Of a stretch of 41,892 nt of DNA, positions 32,431 to 41,892 are shown piece by piece. The stretch is taken from positions 1-41,892 of the forward strand of contig JAJDDY010000015.1 of NCBI GenBank assembly GCA_029260075.1, in the 5' to 3' direction. The notes under the pieces are model-generated. The model was given only the letters and a program-made list of their open reading frames with translations, was not told the DNA's origin and did not search any database. A program made the position numbers and the translations under genes. Source of the DNA: Phycisphaerae bacterium. Its GTDB lineage: Bacteria; Planctomycetota; Phycisphaerae; UBA1845. How positions within the stretch are numbered: position 1 is the first letter of the stretch; every line of letters begins with the position of its first letter.

Positions 32431-33933
32431 GTGACCCTTGCCAAACGAATGACCTTGCAGAGTCTGGGCTTGTCGACGATGCTCGTCATCCTCGCCACGT
32501 CCTCGGCATGGAGCCTTCTGGCTACCCAAAAATCCGTTAGGATCGCGCGCGATGAGTACCTCGAACTGCGCATGATTTTGAAGCTCGACGAGCACCTCGC
32601 GGCCCTACGTAGCGTCATTGATGTAGGGGGTGATCCACAATCCGCGGACGCGGAGCTAGACGCTGCCGTCCGTCAGATGCAAAGCCTGCTCGGTTTCCAA
32701 ACCCAACAGTACCGCGATGTGGAGCCGCACGAAGAAGAGGAAGGCGGATATCTTCGGGCGCTCGAAGCCGACCTGGCCGACATGGTGTCCTTTTTCGACA
32801 CACACACCGAAGCGGCCGGGGCGACGGGCGTCCTCGCCAGTCTCACTAGCGCCCAGTCTCACCTCCGCGACCTTGCGACCGAAATGGACGAAGCCATCGC
32901 ATCCGCACAGCACGAATCAAACAGAATACTTCAAGTCACATTGGTCGTCCTTATTCTCATTTCGGCGACGACAATGGGTGCGACTGTGCTGGTGAACATC
33001 GCTCAATACCGCAGCGTCGTGGTGCCCGTCCGCCGCCTGCGTGACGGCGTTAGAACGCTCGCATCCGGTCGCTTCGATAAACGGCTACCCGAAGGAAGGG
33101 GTCATGATGATGAATTCGGCGAGCTTGCCCGTGACTTCAACCAGATGGCCGCCGAACTTGACGACCTGTACCGCGACTTGGAGCTCCGCGTTCGAGAAAA
33201 GAGTCGTGAACTCGTTCGTTCAGAGCGACTGGCCAGCGTAGGGTTCCTTGCGGCTGGGGTCGCGCACGAAATCAATAACCCCCTGAACATCATCTCGGGA
33301 CATGCCGAACTCACCCTTCGCCGAGTTCGAAAGCTCGTGGACGCTTCGGAACATAGAGATACCGAGCAGGCCCTTCGAATCATCCGAGACGAATCTTTTC
33401 GCTGTAAGGGAATCATCGAAAAACTGCTGTCCTTGTCCGCCGGCGGAGGCGCCGAACGGGAGCGTGTGGCTCTCGATCAAATCGTCGACGACGTGGCCAC
33501 AATGCTCCGATCGCTAACGCAATACCGCGATCGCAACGTTTCCGTTGACATTGCACCCGGCTCGGACGTGCTGGGGAACGAAACGGAACTTAGACAAGTC
33601 GTGCTCAATCTTGCCATCAACGCCCTAGAAGCCGTCGAGCCGCCGGTAGGTGAGGTTCGCCTCGAAGGCATACGCCACAACGGGACGATTGAGCTGGTCG
33701 TCTCGGACAACGGACACGGCATGACATCCGAAACCCAAGAGCATGTGTTCGACCCATTCTTCACGCAACGCACGTCGACGACGAAGCGCGGGCTTGGGCT
33801 TGGCTTGTCGATCACCCACGCGATTGTCGAATCGCACGGTGGTCGAATTACTGCCTACAGCGATGGGCCGAACCAAGGAAGTCGCTTCGCTGTCGAACTC
33901 CCGGTATTTAACTATGAGGCGGCGCAGGGATGA
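32431..33933 (+). CDS. NtrB-like sensor histidine kinase with HAMP domain
   Basis: 500 residues. Helix 1 (~10-30) and helix 2 (~168-192, ILQVTLVVLILISATTMGATVLVNI) flank a ~135-residue extracytoplasmic helical sensor. The HAMP domain (~195-245, VVPVRRLRDGVRTLASGRFDKR...ELARDFNQMA) leads through a coiled coil to the dimerisation/phosphotransfer domain with His279 in GVAHEINNPLNIISGH. The catalytic ATPase domain shows LRQVVLNLAINALEA (N box), VVSDNGHGM (G1), FDPFFTQR (F box) and GLGLGLSI (G2). GTG 32431 has GGAGAGG five bases upstream. The stop overlaps the regulator start as ATGA. The signal is unknown; control of the divergent operon is possible from position only. Confidence 0.95.
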   Translation: MTLAKRMTLQSLGLSTMLVILATSSAWSLLATQKSVRIARDEYLELRMILKLDEHLAALRSVIDVGGDPQSADAELDAAVRQMQSLLGFQTQQYRDVEPHEEEEGGYLRALEADLADMVSFFDTHTEAAGATGVLASLTSAQSHLRDLATEMDEAIASAQHESNRILQVTLVVLILISATTMGATVLVNIAQYRSVVVPVRRLRDGVRTLASGRFDKRLPEGRGHDDEFGELARDFNQMAAELDDLYRDLELRVREKSRELVRSERLASVGFLAAGVAHEINNPLNIISGHAELTLRRVRKLVDASEHRDTEQALRIIRDESFRCKGIIEKLLSLSAGGGAERERVALDQIVDDVATMLRSLTQYRDRNVSVDIAPGSDVLGNETELRQVVLNLAINALEAVEPPVGEVRLEGIRHNGTIELVVSDNGHGMTSETQEHVFDPFFTQRTSTTKRGLGLGLSITHAIVESHGGRITAYSDGPNQGSRFAVELPVFNYEAAQG

Positions 33934-34550
33934 CCAAATTCACCAAGCCAGCCGAAGAAACCACGGTGCTCGTCGTCGAGGACGAACCGCGACTGCGCGA
34001 TGTGCTGATGTCGAGTGTTGAAGAGTGCGGATTCCGCGCCACGGCAGCGCGGACAGCGGAAGAAGCCATCGAGCAAATGGAACAGAATCCCCACGACGTT
34101 ATCATGCTCGATCTCAACCTCCCGTGCATGGACGGACTACGCTGCTTTGAAATCGTGCGCGAACGCTGGCCCGAAACTGCAGCACTAATTCTCACAGGGT
34201 TTGGAACACTTGAGGCAGCACAGCGGGCCATCCGGCTTGGCGTCGTGGAGTTCCTAACGAAGCCCGCATCGCTCGGCGATATTGAACAAGCGCTTCATCG
34301 CGCCTGGCGAACGAGGTTTGAGCGACGAGAAGAGAGAACCGACACGGTGTCGCCTACCGAGCCGGAACAGACCGAAGGCGTCAATCAGCATCAACCACCG
34401 CGAACGATGCAAGAGATCGAATATGAGTCCATTACCGCGGCATTGGAACGCAACGGCGGCAATCGAGCGGCCGCGGCAGCAGAACTGGGAATGAGCGCCC
34501 GAAAGCTGTACTACAAATTGAGCGAATACAAAGCGACTCGACGAACATAA
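33930..34550 (+). CDS. response regulator, receiver plus Fis-type HTH (ActR/PrrA-like architecture)
   Basis: 206 residues. The receiver domain (~12-125) has acidic pair Glu-Asp in VVEDEPRL, phospho-acceptor Asp61 in MLDLNLP, the conserved Thr in LILTGFG and Lys in FLTKPAS. A Pro/Gln-rich linker leads to a C-terminal Fis-like helix-turn-helix (EYESITAALERNGGNRAAAA...MSARKLYYKL). The central AAA+ domain of NtrC-type regulators is absent, as in the PrrA/ActR/RegA group of redox-responsive regulators. It is translationally coupled to the kinase by the ATGA overlap, so the pair forms a two-component system. Confidence 0.93.
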   Translation: MTKFTKPAEETTVLVVEDEPRLRDVLMSSVEECGFRATAARTAEEAIEQMEQNPHDVIMLDLNLPCMDGLRCFEIVRERWPETAALILTGFGTLEAAQRAIRLGVVEFLTKPASLGDIEQALHRAWRTRFERREERTDTVSPTEPEQTEGVNQHQPPRTMQEIEYESITAALERNGGNRAAAAAELGMSARKLYYKLSEYKATRRT

Positions 34551-34822
34551 TACGCCAACGCTCACCCCACCCACTGTACCGAAACATGTTCCTTGATCAG
34601 TCGGACGCGCTGATGCCCAGCCGAACGACCGTGGAAGCACGTCACGCCGAGTCGACGGAATTTTGCGCGGTCACCGCCGTTTCGGGTCCGGAACCGGCCA
34701 CAGCGTCAAAGAATCTCCCACGCCCGCACTATTCTCTTCTTGCGGAGCGTCGATGGGCTCAGATGCAATGGGCCGTTGAGGACCGATAGACTCAGAGCTC
34801 ATTCTCTTGAAGGAGAAAGGAT

Positions 34823-36554
34823 ATGTTTAGGCACAGCTCATCTCTGTTCACGGTGATTGCTGCCGCAGCCTTTCTGTTCGGTGTAGCGAATCCCGCAAAC
34901 GCACAGGTCAGTTTCGCGTGGGTGACCGTGACCAACGCTGGAAACGCAGCCGATCCGCAGAACGAGGAGAGCGTTCCGGGAATCGGCTCGGTTCCATACC
35001 ACTTCCGTATTGCCAAGTACGAGGTAACCAACGACCAATATACCGAATTCCTCAACGCCGTCGCGAAGACAGACCTCAATGGCCTATACAACGCCTCCAT
35101 GGGCTCCGATCCGCGCCGGGATCACGCAGGCCGGTTCCTCCGGTAGCTTTTCCTACAGCGTGAAGCCCAACATGGGGAACAAACCGGTGAACTACGTTTC
35201 GTCCGCTGACGCGATGCGTTTCGTGAACTGGCTACACAACGGTCAGCCGATTGGCGACCAAGACGTTACTTCGACGGAGGACGGCGTGTACAGCACGTTC
35301 ACGTTCGCTACCCGAGCGGCCGACGCACAGTTCTTCATTCCGACTGAAAGCGAGTGGTACAAGGCGGCGTATCATGTAAGCGTGAGAAGCCCTGACGGCA
35401 ATGTGGACCATTATTACGACTTCCCGATTAGTAGTTTCGCGCCAAACGAAGCGACCGCCAACGCCACCGGCGATATCAGCAACCCAGGTCGGAACGTTGC
35501 GAACTATCTTGCCGGAGCCGACTGGAACGGTCAGGACGGCAACGTAACCACGGTCGGTTCAGCCGGTCCGCTGAGCGAGAGCTTCTACGGTACCTCAGAT
35601 CAGGACGGCAACGTGCGGGAATGGACCGAAACGTTCGTGAACGGTCCTTGCTGTCCGGTGATCCGCGGCGGCTCGGTTCACAATCCCGCGATCTATGCGA
35701 AGTCTGACTTCAGAACCGTCCCACTTCAGTCTATCGAGGCGTACTCGCTCGGATTCCGTGTCGCAAGCCCGTCTCTCTGCCAAGCCTCCAGCCAACCTGG
35801 ACTTGCCGAGATCGTGACAAGTACGGGAACGACGGTCTCACTCCGTACGGCCCGAATGCTCGGTGTGCGTTCATCAAGCGCCGACCCTGGTCAACGCCAG
35901 GCGATACGAATAACGGCCATAGACGTTGCCCCTCCCTTTCACGTTTGGAACGGCAAGTCGATGTGGGTTGGACAACCGCGCGAATTCAGCGAACTCCCCG
36001 GTAGAGGGTATTCCAGCCCAGGCGCGCTAGATTCCGAAGACACCTTTATTTCCTCAGTCCTCCGGTGCGATCCGGTTTATACCGACTGGACACTACTCGG
36101 CGACAGGACGATCTGGATTCGCGGCAAGTTCATCGTCCCCGGCACGATTCAGCCAGGCGGCGGAGGACTATCCGTTACGTCCACATACGCCATTCAGATG
36201 GTCGACGAGAATTGTCTGCGTACCGATCCAGGCAGTTTCGGCATGCCCACGCCGATCACAACCGCTGGTTACGGTGACATTGCGGAACTGAGTGCGGGCG
36301 AAGCCCGTGCCGTCAACGACACCATCGGCGTCGAAGAGTTCTTGCTCGTAGCGCAGAAATTCTCCGGTGCAGGCGGCGTCCCCGGAACGGGTGGCCTGCC
36401 CATCAAAGCCCGGGTCGACATGGTCGGTGTGACCAATACCCTGGTACCCGTTCTCGACGGTGTGATATCGAACCAGGATATCGTCGCCGTTATTGATGCC
36501 TTCGGTGGGGGCGCGTACCCTTTCGTACCGGTGAGCGGCCTCGTGTGCCCCTAA
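34823..36554 (+). pseudogene. secreted SUMF1/FGE-like protein with dockerin-like tail, frameshifted
   Basis: A single gene split by a frame change near 35111-35118. The first part (34823-) has a signal peptide (TVIAAAAFLFGVANPANAQ) and VTVTNAGNAADPQ, then YHFRIAKYEVTNDQYTEFLNAV, running to GLYNASMGSDPR. The second part resumes in the next frame (AGITQAGSSGSFSYSV, KPVNYVSSADAMRFVNWLHNG, FFIPTESEWYKAAYH, TSDQDGNVREWTE, IRGGSVHN, EAYSLGFRVA), which is the SUMF1 fold. A ~240-residue C-terminal region ends with VLDGVISNQDIVAVIDAFGG, a dockerin-like calcium-binding pattern of planctomycete secreted proteins. Loss of one GC from a GCGC run would explain the shift, so a sequencing or assembly error is as likely as a true lesion. 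A strong AAGGAGAAAGG precedes ATG 34823. Confidence 0.75.
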
Positions 36555-36709
36555 CCCGGTTGCACAGTTGGGTAACGTGCGGTCAGATTGCTTGTGCCGG
36601 ATACTATCGTGTGCGATTGCGCAACCCCAACTACCAAGAAAGCGGCCGGACGCACGGCGCCACAGTGACGTCTACTTCGAAAGTCGGGTTCTGGCGTAGC
36701 CGGACTCGG

Positions 36710-37597
36710 CTATGGCGTCGTAATTGTGGCATCCTCGACGATGACCGCATACTTGTAGCCCGCGCCGAAGTCTCGGTCGAGGTTCAGCGTTCCCTCCACA
36801 ACCACAAGGTTTCCCACTGGAGCAAAGCCCGTCTTGGATGTCACGGTAATGTCGTTGCTGGCCGATTCTCCGGTCCCGTCTTGTATGTGCAGCCAGTTGC
36901 TACCTAGGATGCCACGATTGGCTTTGACAACGCGACCGCCGAAACGGACCAGCTTGCCCTTCAATTCCTCCTTGTTGTCAAACAAGTGACCCACGGTCAC
37001 GCCACCCGCAGGCGGTGCGACAACACCTTGACCAGTCAGCGCGGACGCGGCGGACTTCGCCGCGTTTTCAGCTCCGCCAACAGGCGGATGTCCGGCCGGT
37101 AGCTTCGAAGAGGCCAATCGATTCGGTGGATCACTCACGCTCGTGGCTGTTGCGCCGCCGAGCACCTTCGCTTGGCCGACAAACTGAATTTCTTCGAACG
37201 ATCGCTTCAGCGACGGACTGCTAAAATTCTTCATCGTCATCAGCCCAGCGAGTTCGACCTCATCGCCCACCTTCACTGTAAGCCGCCGCGCCGCAGCCCA
37301 GCACTCGCCTTGATCCGAGGCCAGACGGATGTAGGTATATCCGCCAGCGTCCATCGCTTCTTTGACGGTGCCGCGGAGCGGATCGGAGAGTTGCCCGTCG
37401 AGCGACACGTTCGCCTCTGGCGATTGAGGCTCCGCAGAGGCCATTGGCCCATTCACGGAGTTCGTAGAAGTCGTCTCTGGCGTGGAGCGCTCAGCAAGGT
37501 TGGCGGTGGAGGTTCGCTGGGATCCGTTTCCCTGGCCACATCCTGCGGCTACGCCGAGCAAGAGCGAACAGGCCAATATCAGTCGCATGTTTTGCAC
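36710..37597 (-). CDS. lipoprotein with two OB-fold-like domains
   Basis: About 295 residues. The signal LILACSLLLGVAAGC gives Cys20 as lipidation site. A low-complexity Ser/Thr/Pro linker leads to OB-like domain 1 (~80-145, GTVKEAMDAGGYTYIRLASDQGECWAAA, VKVGDEVELAG, MKNFSSPSLKRSFEEIQFVG). After a Pro-rich linker, OB-like domain 2 (~205-290) reads VTVGHLFDNKEELKGKLVRFGGRV, GSNWLHIQDGTG, NLVVVEGTLNLDRDFGAGYKY. The first pattern is typical of small periplasmic OB-fold proteins annotated as nucleic-acid-binding-like. GTG 37597 with AAGGA seven bases upstream is the best start; ATG 37588 is the alternative. Function unknown. Confidence 0.75.
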   Translation of the reverse strand: MQNMRLILACSLLLGVAAGCGQGNGSQRTSTANLAERSTPETTSTNSVNGPMASAEPQSPEANVSLDGQLSDPLRGTVKEAMDAGGYTYIRLASDQGECWAAARRLTVKVGDEVELAGLMTMKNFSSPSLKRSFEEIQFVGQAKVLGGATATSVSDPPNRLASSKLPAGHPPVGGAENAAKSAASALTGQGVVAPPAGGVTVGHLFDNKEELKGKLVRFGGRVVKANRGILGSNWLHIQDGTGESASNDITVTSKTGFAPVGNLVVVEGTLNLDRDFGAGYKYAVIVEDATITTP

Positions 37598-37693
37598 GTA
37601 AGATTCCTTTGTATCGGAGCCAGTTGCCCCCGAGACGCACCGATCAACGCCCTCGGACGGCCTCATGACTCATAGCATTTCGCGTGCCTGAAA

Positions 37694-39631
37694 CTAGTGA
37701 CCGGAAGCACGGTTCCGAGGAAATCTAGCGGATTCGGCCACGGAAATACCGACGGCTAGGAGAACGGCGCAGTCTTCTCGAAAGCATGTTACCACAGAAA
37801 GATCAGGAAACCACTCTTGCGACAACGCGAACGCCCAGCACGGCAGCTCGATCGGCGACGACCGAGCCAGAGCATCGGAGATTTGATAAACCACGTCGAT
37901 CCCATCGGAAACGGCGTCGGGCGCGGGGACCAGTGAGAACTGCCGAATGATGTCCTCTCGCGGTTTGAGGTAGTACGAACGATTGTGGTTGTTCGGGTCG
38001 AGAACGAAGTAGATGCACGGCGAATCAACGGATCGAGCCGTCGCAATGCGCGAAACCCAGTCGGTCAGCACGTCACGATCGCTTGGAACCGGTAGCGCTG
38101 GAATCTTCGTTTCGAGTGTAATGTAGTCCTGAAAATTACTCACGACGATCACATCCGGCGATCGCTGCTCCGCAAGCCAACGAAACAAACGACCATCGTC
38201 CCCCAGGAAACTGGCCTTCCATTGACCGTACGGCGTCACCTCGCGCCGAGCGGCCGACCACCGTTGGTAGGGTCGCGACCACTCCTGCTGAATCAACCAC
38301 GAACAAGCGACCACCAACCCAACGCACAAACCAAGTCGAAGCACCGGGCGCAGGACCAACACAAGCGGTGCGACGAACAGCGCAAAGTAGAACGGCCTGA
38401 ATGGCTCGTAGTACCTGTCCAATCCGACGTAAGTATACTTGTCACCAAAAACACCCGTCGCGCCGACAAGCATCGTGAGCAGTGCGCCCACAATAAGACA
38501 ACTCAGCAGGAAACCCGGCGAGCTGAATCGGGACGATATCGAGCGCCGCCCGCGCTTGGTCATCAGTACACCCGCAATCAGCACAACAGGCCAAATCGCA
38601 AATATCCAATGCACGTACCAATGGTAGTCGTAAAACCCGAGATCCGTGAATCGCCACCAAGCCGTCCAAATATGGTCGAAGGAAAAACTAAGACCCGTCT
38701 GATGTCCAAGGTTCATCTGCTCCTGAATCGACGTCGACGCGCCGAACACGCTGTTGATTGTAATCAAGGAAGCGATCGGCAAGAATGCGCACACGGAAAA
38801 TATCGCAATAGCACTCAGCGGGAGTGCCTTCTTCAAACGCCGCTCGGCAAGAAGCCAGCTTCCGACACCAACGGGAACGAATAGGCTCGCGTAACGAATC
38901 CAAAACAATCCCCCCGCCAGCAAACCGGTGATCGCCATAAGAGCGATCGCGTTTCGTTTCGTGCCACCTTCTTGACACTTGCCAAACAGCGCAACCGCCG
39001 CCAACGCCAGAAGTAAGGCGTACGGCAGCAAGGCACCAACAAGCAAGTCCGTAGACGGATTGATGAGCGACGCTGTCGAGACCGCACACCCAGCGCCAAC
39101 AGCCGCCACCAGCACACCGGTTACACCCGTGGGAACCAGACGTTTGATCCACAGAAACCATCCCACGAGCGCAGCCGCACACGCCATCGTGCTAATCAGA
39201 CGACACGCCGCGATCGAAGTGATCCCGAACACCGACCTCGTTCCTGCCACAAGAAGAGGATAGCCCACAGGCCACTTCGTGAGAAAAACCCAGTCGGCTT
39301 GCCAAGACCACGGTTGTGACGGCGCCACCGGCACCGGCGCGACCGGTCCAAACCCGTCGACCAGCATGTCCGCTGCGGTCAACAAGTAGCAGTAGTCCGA
39401 CTCGACCAACGGCGCAATGGAAGCTCGCCCCGGCAACAAAGAAAGCACCGTCGCCAAAATGCTGAACGCCGCAACCGCCCACACCCAACCGACCACGCCG
39501 CGACGTGCGCGTTGAGACGAACCCTCACTATTGCCCGCTCGATCCGCGCAGCCAGATGCGCCAACGCGCACACGATCATCCTGTTCAATCGCTGGTCTAG
39601 GTTGAACGATTGTTGCCATCGGGGTGGACAT
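37694..39631 (-). CDS. polytopic membrane protein, GT-C glycosyltransferase-like
   Basis: About 645 residues with some 11 predicted membrane helices, for example VVGWVWAVAAFSILATVLSLL, ACRLISTMACAAALVGWFLW, VLVAAVGAGCAVSTASLI and ALLPYALLLALAAVALF. A large first loop after helix 1 (VESDYCYLLTAADMLVDGFG) contains acidic residues in the place expected for the catalytic Asp of GT-C (ArnT/PMT-like) enzymes, which use polyprenyl-phosphate sugars. The C-terminal ~200 residues are soluble and extracytoplasmic. The assignment is by topology and the first-loop pattern; exact substrate is unknown. The open frame extends to 39751, but ATG 39631 or 39619 begins the plausible protein. It is divergent from a GT2 gene that could supply the lipid-linked sugar donor. 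Confidence 0.65.
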   Translation of the reverse strand: MSTPMATIVQPRPAIEQDDRVRVGASGCADRAGNSEGSSQRARRGVVGWVWAVAAFSILATVLSLLPGRASIAPLVESDYCYLLTAADMLVDGFGPVAPVPVAPSQPWSWQADWVFLTKWPVGYPLLVAGTRSVFGITSIAACRLISTMACAAALVGWFLWIKRLVPTGVTGVLVAAVGAGCAVSTASLINPSTDLLVGALLPYALLLALAAVALFGKCQEGGTKRNAIALMAITGLLAGGLFWIRYASLFVPVGVGSWLLAERRLKKALPLSAIAIFSVCAFLPIASLITINSVFGASTSIQEQMNLGHQTGLSFSFDHIWTAWWRFTDLGFYDYHWYVHWIFAIWPVVLIAGVLMTKRGRRSISSRFSSPGFLLSCLIVGALLTMLVGATGVFGDKYTYVGLDRYYEPFRPFYFALFVAPLVLVLRPVLRLGLCVGLVVACSWLIQQEWSRPYQRWSAARREVTPYGQWKASFLGDDGRLFRWLAEQRSPDVIVVSNFQDYITLETKIPALPVPSDRDVLTDWVSRIATARSVDSPCIYFVLDPNNHNRSYYLKPREDIIRQFSLVPAPDAVSDGIDVVYQISDALARSSPIELPCWAFALSQEWFPDLSVVTCFREDCAVLLAVGISVAESARFPRNRASGH

Positions 39632-39810
39632 CCAACGCACACGCGCACACCCTCGGCGCGACTTCGTTATCGGTCCTATCGACGCGTAGGCCGCACGGGA
39701 TGAGATGCGCCCTTGAGCATCTCTATCCCCCCTGCGAACCGCCACCGCCATCCGCGATAGATCTCAAGGCCTGCACCCTCCGCACCGACATGATTATGGG
39801 AACTACTCTT

Positions 39811-41088
39811 ATGAAACTGACCATTGTCATACCGGCGTACAACGAAGAGGACGCGATCGGCTCGACCATTGAGCGAACCGTCGCCGCCCGCGAATCGATC
39901 GTCAATAGTTCACCCATCGACGACGTGGAAGTCATCGTCGTCAGCGACGGTTCGACGGACCGCACGGTCGAGATCGCTTCAGCCTGCAGTAACATTCGCG
40001 TCATCGTGTTCCCTAAGAACCGTGGTTATGGCGCGGCGATCAAGAAGGGATTCGAAGTCGGCAGCGGCGACGTGGTCGGTTTTCTCGACGGCGACGGCAC
40101 GTGCGACCCGAACTTCTTCGGCGACTTGTGTACGGCGTTGATCGAGCAAAATGCATCGGTAGCCATCGGATCGCGCATGGGCCCCGAAAGCCACATGCCC
40201 CGCATCCGCCGCTTGGGCAACCGAATCTACGCCCTGATTCTTTCCGCGCTAAGCAATCGTGTAGTCACTGACACCGCAAGCGGCATGCGCGTCATTCGAC
40301 GTGACACCCTCGAACAGATATATCCCCTTCCCGATGGCCTGCACTTCACGCCCGCGATGAGCGCCCGCGTGCTGATGAGCGATCAGCTCTCCATCGTCGA
40401 ACAACCGATGACCTACGAAGAGCGCGTAGGCGAGTCCAAACTACATGTCGTCAAAGACGGCGTTCGCTTTCTTCGAACGATTCTGGAAATGACGCTGATG
40501 TGGCGACCAGCCACTCTGTTCGTCGCGACAGCAATCGTTTGTCTGGGGCTGATGACGGCGTTCGGGTTGCACCCGATAGAAACGTGGGTGCGATCTGGAA
40601 GTCTAAAGGAAGATATGATCTACCGGCTACTCTTCTGCCTGCTCATGGGCACGATAGGCGTCACGTGCATGGCGGCCGCCGTCGTGGCCGAACACTTACA
40701 CCGTATGTTGAACGACCGCAGGAGCCCCCGAACGTTCGTCTGGAACGTGATCGACAAGCTCTACGGCACCGTCGGCATCGCAGTGCAGTCAGCGATAGGC
40801 CTACCACTGGTCGGCTGGTTAATCGGTCGAGGTGCGTGGTCGTGGATCACCCAAGGCTTCGTCGACGCCCACTGGTCGCGCGTCGTCCTCGCCGGCTTGG
40901 TGGTCTTCACACTGATTCAGTCAATCGCCACGGCGCTAACGATCAACCTGCTGAAATTCCACACCGCCCGAAGTTCGCTGCACCGCAGGCACCACGCCAC
41001 GGAACCAGTATCAGCCGCGGCCACAACAATACAGCCAACGCCCACCGCCGCCCCACACGTCGCTGCAATCTCAGCGGAGCAGGCGTAA
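39811..41088 (+). CDS. polyprenyl-phosphate glycosyltransferase-like GT2 protein with C-terminal membrane domain
   Basis: 425 residues. The GT-A domain (~1-225) shows LTIVIPAYNEEDAIGSTIE, VIVVSDGSTDRTVEI, KNRGYGAAIKKGFEVG and FLDGDGTCDP (DxD), then AIGSRMGPESHMPRIRRLGN and DTASGMRVIRRD, as in dolichyl-phosphate mannose synthase-type and DPM1-like bacterial enzymes. EERVGESKLHVVKDG is the typical end of this domain. Four predicted membrane helices follow (WRPATLFVATAIVCLGL, LLFCLLMGTIGVTCMAAAVV and two more). The start is ATG 39811 with GGGA ten bases upstream; ATG 39790 is an alternative. It probably makes a polyprenyl-phosphate sugar used by a membrane glycosyltransferase such as the divergent neighbour. 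tRNA-Thr lies 29 bases after the stop on the other strand. Confidence 0.88.
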   Translation: MKLTIVIPAYNEEDAIGSTIERTVAARESIVNSSPIDDVEVIVVSDGSTDRTVEIASACSNIRVIVFPKNRGYGAAIKKGFEVGSGDVVGFLDGDGTCDPNFFGDLCTALIEQNASVAIGSRMGPESHMPRIRRLGNRIYALILSALSNRVVTDTASGMRVIRRDTLEQIYPLPDGLHFTPAMSARVLMSDQLSIVEQPMTYEERVGESKLHVVKDGVRFLRTILEMTLMWRPATLFVATAIVCLGLMTAFGLHPIETWVRSGSLKEDMIYRLLFCLLMGTIGVTCMAAAVVAEHLHRMLNDRRSPRTFVWNVIDKLYGTVGIAVQSAIGLPLVGWLIGRGAWSWITQGFVDAHWSRVVLAGLVVFTLIQSIATALTINLLKFHTARSSLHRRHHATEPVSAAATTIQPTPTAAPHVAAISAEQA

Positions 41089-41117
41089 CGCCCGTCTATT
41101 TCAGCACTTACAAGAAC

Positions 41118-41189
41118 AGCCGACCGTGGGAGTTGAACCCACAACCTCAGCTTTACGAAAGCTGCGCTCTACCATTGAGCTAGGTCGGC
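41118..41189 (-). tRNA. tRNA-Thr (anticodon CGU)
   Basis: Minus-strand cloverleaf: acceptor GCCGACC/GGTCGGC, D arm GCTCAATGGTAGAGC, anticodon arm CAGCT-TTCGTAA-AGCTG with anticodon CGT, T arm GTGGG-TTCAACT-CCCAC, discriminator T. CCA is not encoded, matching the tRNA-Lys gene. Confidence 0.95.
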
Positions 41190-41892
41190 GTCGACCGGAC
41201 GCCGCTCTGCAGGGACCAGAGCCATACCGCCGCCCACGAAACAGCCGCGTGCAACCATGCCGACTCTGCCGTCCGCCACACGGCTCGGCCATCAACCATC
41301 GGACTCCGTCGAGGTAGCTCGATGGCTACTGCAGCGGTGTAATCAAAATCGCCTTCCGCGTCAACCACGGCCCGACGGATTGGCATCCGCCGACAGGGCG
41401 ACCGCATGCTAAGATTTCTCCAGCGGGATCGGTTTCGGCGCTGCTCACGATCCACGTCTTCGGCCATCAGACGCGCGTGATCAACTGCCCATTACCGAAC
41501 CCGTACGGCCAAGAGTTTGGAGTGCGATTGTCGTGCATTCACCGCACGTCACAATCGAGGGGCACATCGCCCGCTCGGGCGGCGTACGCTCACGGGGTGC
41601 AAGCCGACCGACCGGTCGTAGGATGCCGTGCCGGTGCGTCTCCCACCGTTGCAAACGCCGATCGGTAAGTCGCGCGAGCCTTCCGGACAGAGTTCCCGCC
41701 CTTGCATGCCATGATCGACAGCGTTCTTTCGAGTGACGTCACTGGGAGAACAAAAGGTGTCAGGACGGAATGGCACTGCCGCCGATTATTGAGCCTCAAT
41801 CGCGGGTGTTTTTGCGTTCGTGCGCAGAAGGCTAGCGCTGCCGCGCGGCGTTCTGTTTTTTCCGCGGCGTGCGGTATCGACCTACGTATCCT
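41190..41892. other. intergenic region at the right edge
   Basis: I find no gene I can support in these ~700 bases. Frames of 60-95 codons exist on both strands but are Arg/Pro-rich without motifs or ribosome-binding sites. The tRNA-Thr promoter should lie just right of 41189. Confidence 0.5.

Noticed and set aside
41549-41776. 75-codon minus-strand frame near the right edge
   Set aside because: There is no start signal and no recognisable domain; it looks like repeat-derived or intergenic sequence.

Overview
The window looks like a piece of a Planctomycetota-type chromosome: moderately high GC, a planctomycete-style tyrosine integrase remnant, dispersed palindromic repeats of the kind common in that phylum, a secreted SUMF1-like protein with a dockerin-like tail, and many lipoproteins. 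The taxonomic call is an inference from gene character, not from a marker gene. Two tRNA genes, tRNA-Lys(CUU) near the left end and tRNA-Thr(CGU) near the right end, lie on the minus strand.

Layout. Positions 1-1012 hold the end of an IS3-family insertion sequence that cut into an already broken integrase lying against tRNA-Lys. From 1.5 to 4.6 kb two glycoside hydrolase family 130 genes diverge. From 4.7 to 10.1 kb are yidC, a DUF481 outer-membrane protein and a PilT-like ATPase, interspersed with three copies of a ~155-bp MITE-like element; one copy supplies the pilT stop codon. At 10.5-11.2 kb is the clearest surprise: an AhpD/carboxymuconolactone-decarboxylase-like gene with an in-frame TGA exactly at the second catalytic cysteine (CxxU), followed by a SECIS-like hairpin. 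I read it as a selenoprotein, Sec83. From 11.3 to 17 kb are an SGNH-like lipoprotein, an exopolysaccharide-initiating sugar transferase, an unknown lipoprotein and a double VanZ membrane protein. Transaldolase and a HEPN-like gene follow, then a YifB/ComM-type ATPase.

From 31.96 down to 20.89 kb runs a long minus-strand gene string, largely joined by start/stop overlaps: a VOC-like protein, a possible 63-residue peptide, a radical SAM protein of the ArsS type with a ~430-residue N-terminal extension, an SDR reductase fused to an SCP2-like domain, an alpha/beta hydrolase, a LuxE/PaaK-like adenylating enzyme, a lipoprotein, a family 2 glycosyltransferase and an RND/MMPL-type exporter. Together these suggest synthesis, glycosylation and export of an unidentified lipid-like metabolite. 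This is my best candidate for an undescribed pathway; the product is not deducible from sequence.

From 32.4 to 34.6 kb is an NtrB-like histidine kinase and a small Fis-type response regulator (ATGA overlap). The right part contains a frameshifted SUMF1-like secreted protein, an OB-fold lipoprotein, a polytopic GT-C-like membrane protein, a family 2 glycosyltransferase and tRNA-Thr. TGA is used as a normal stop by several genes here, so the TGA in the AhpD-like gene is not explained by an altered genetic code.
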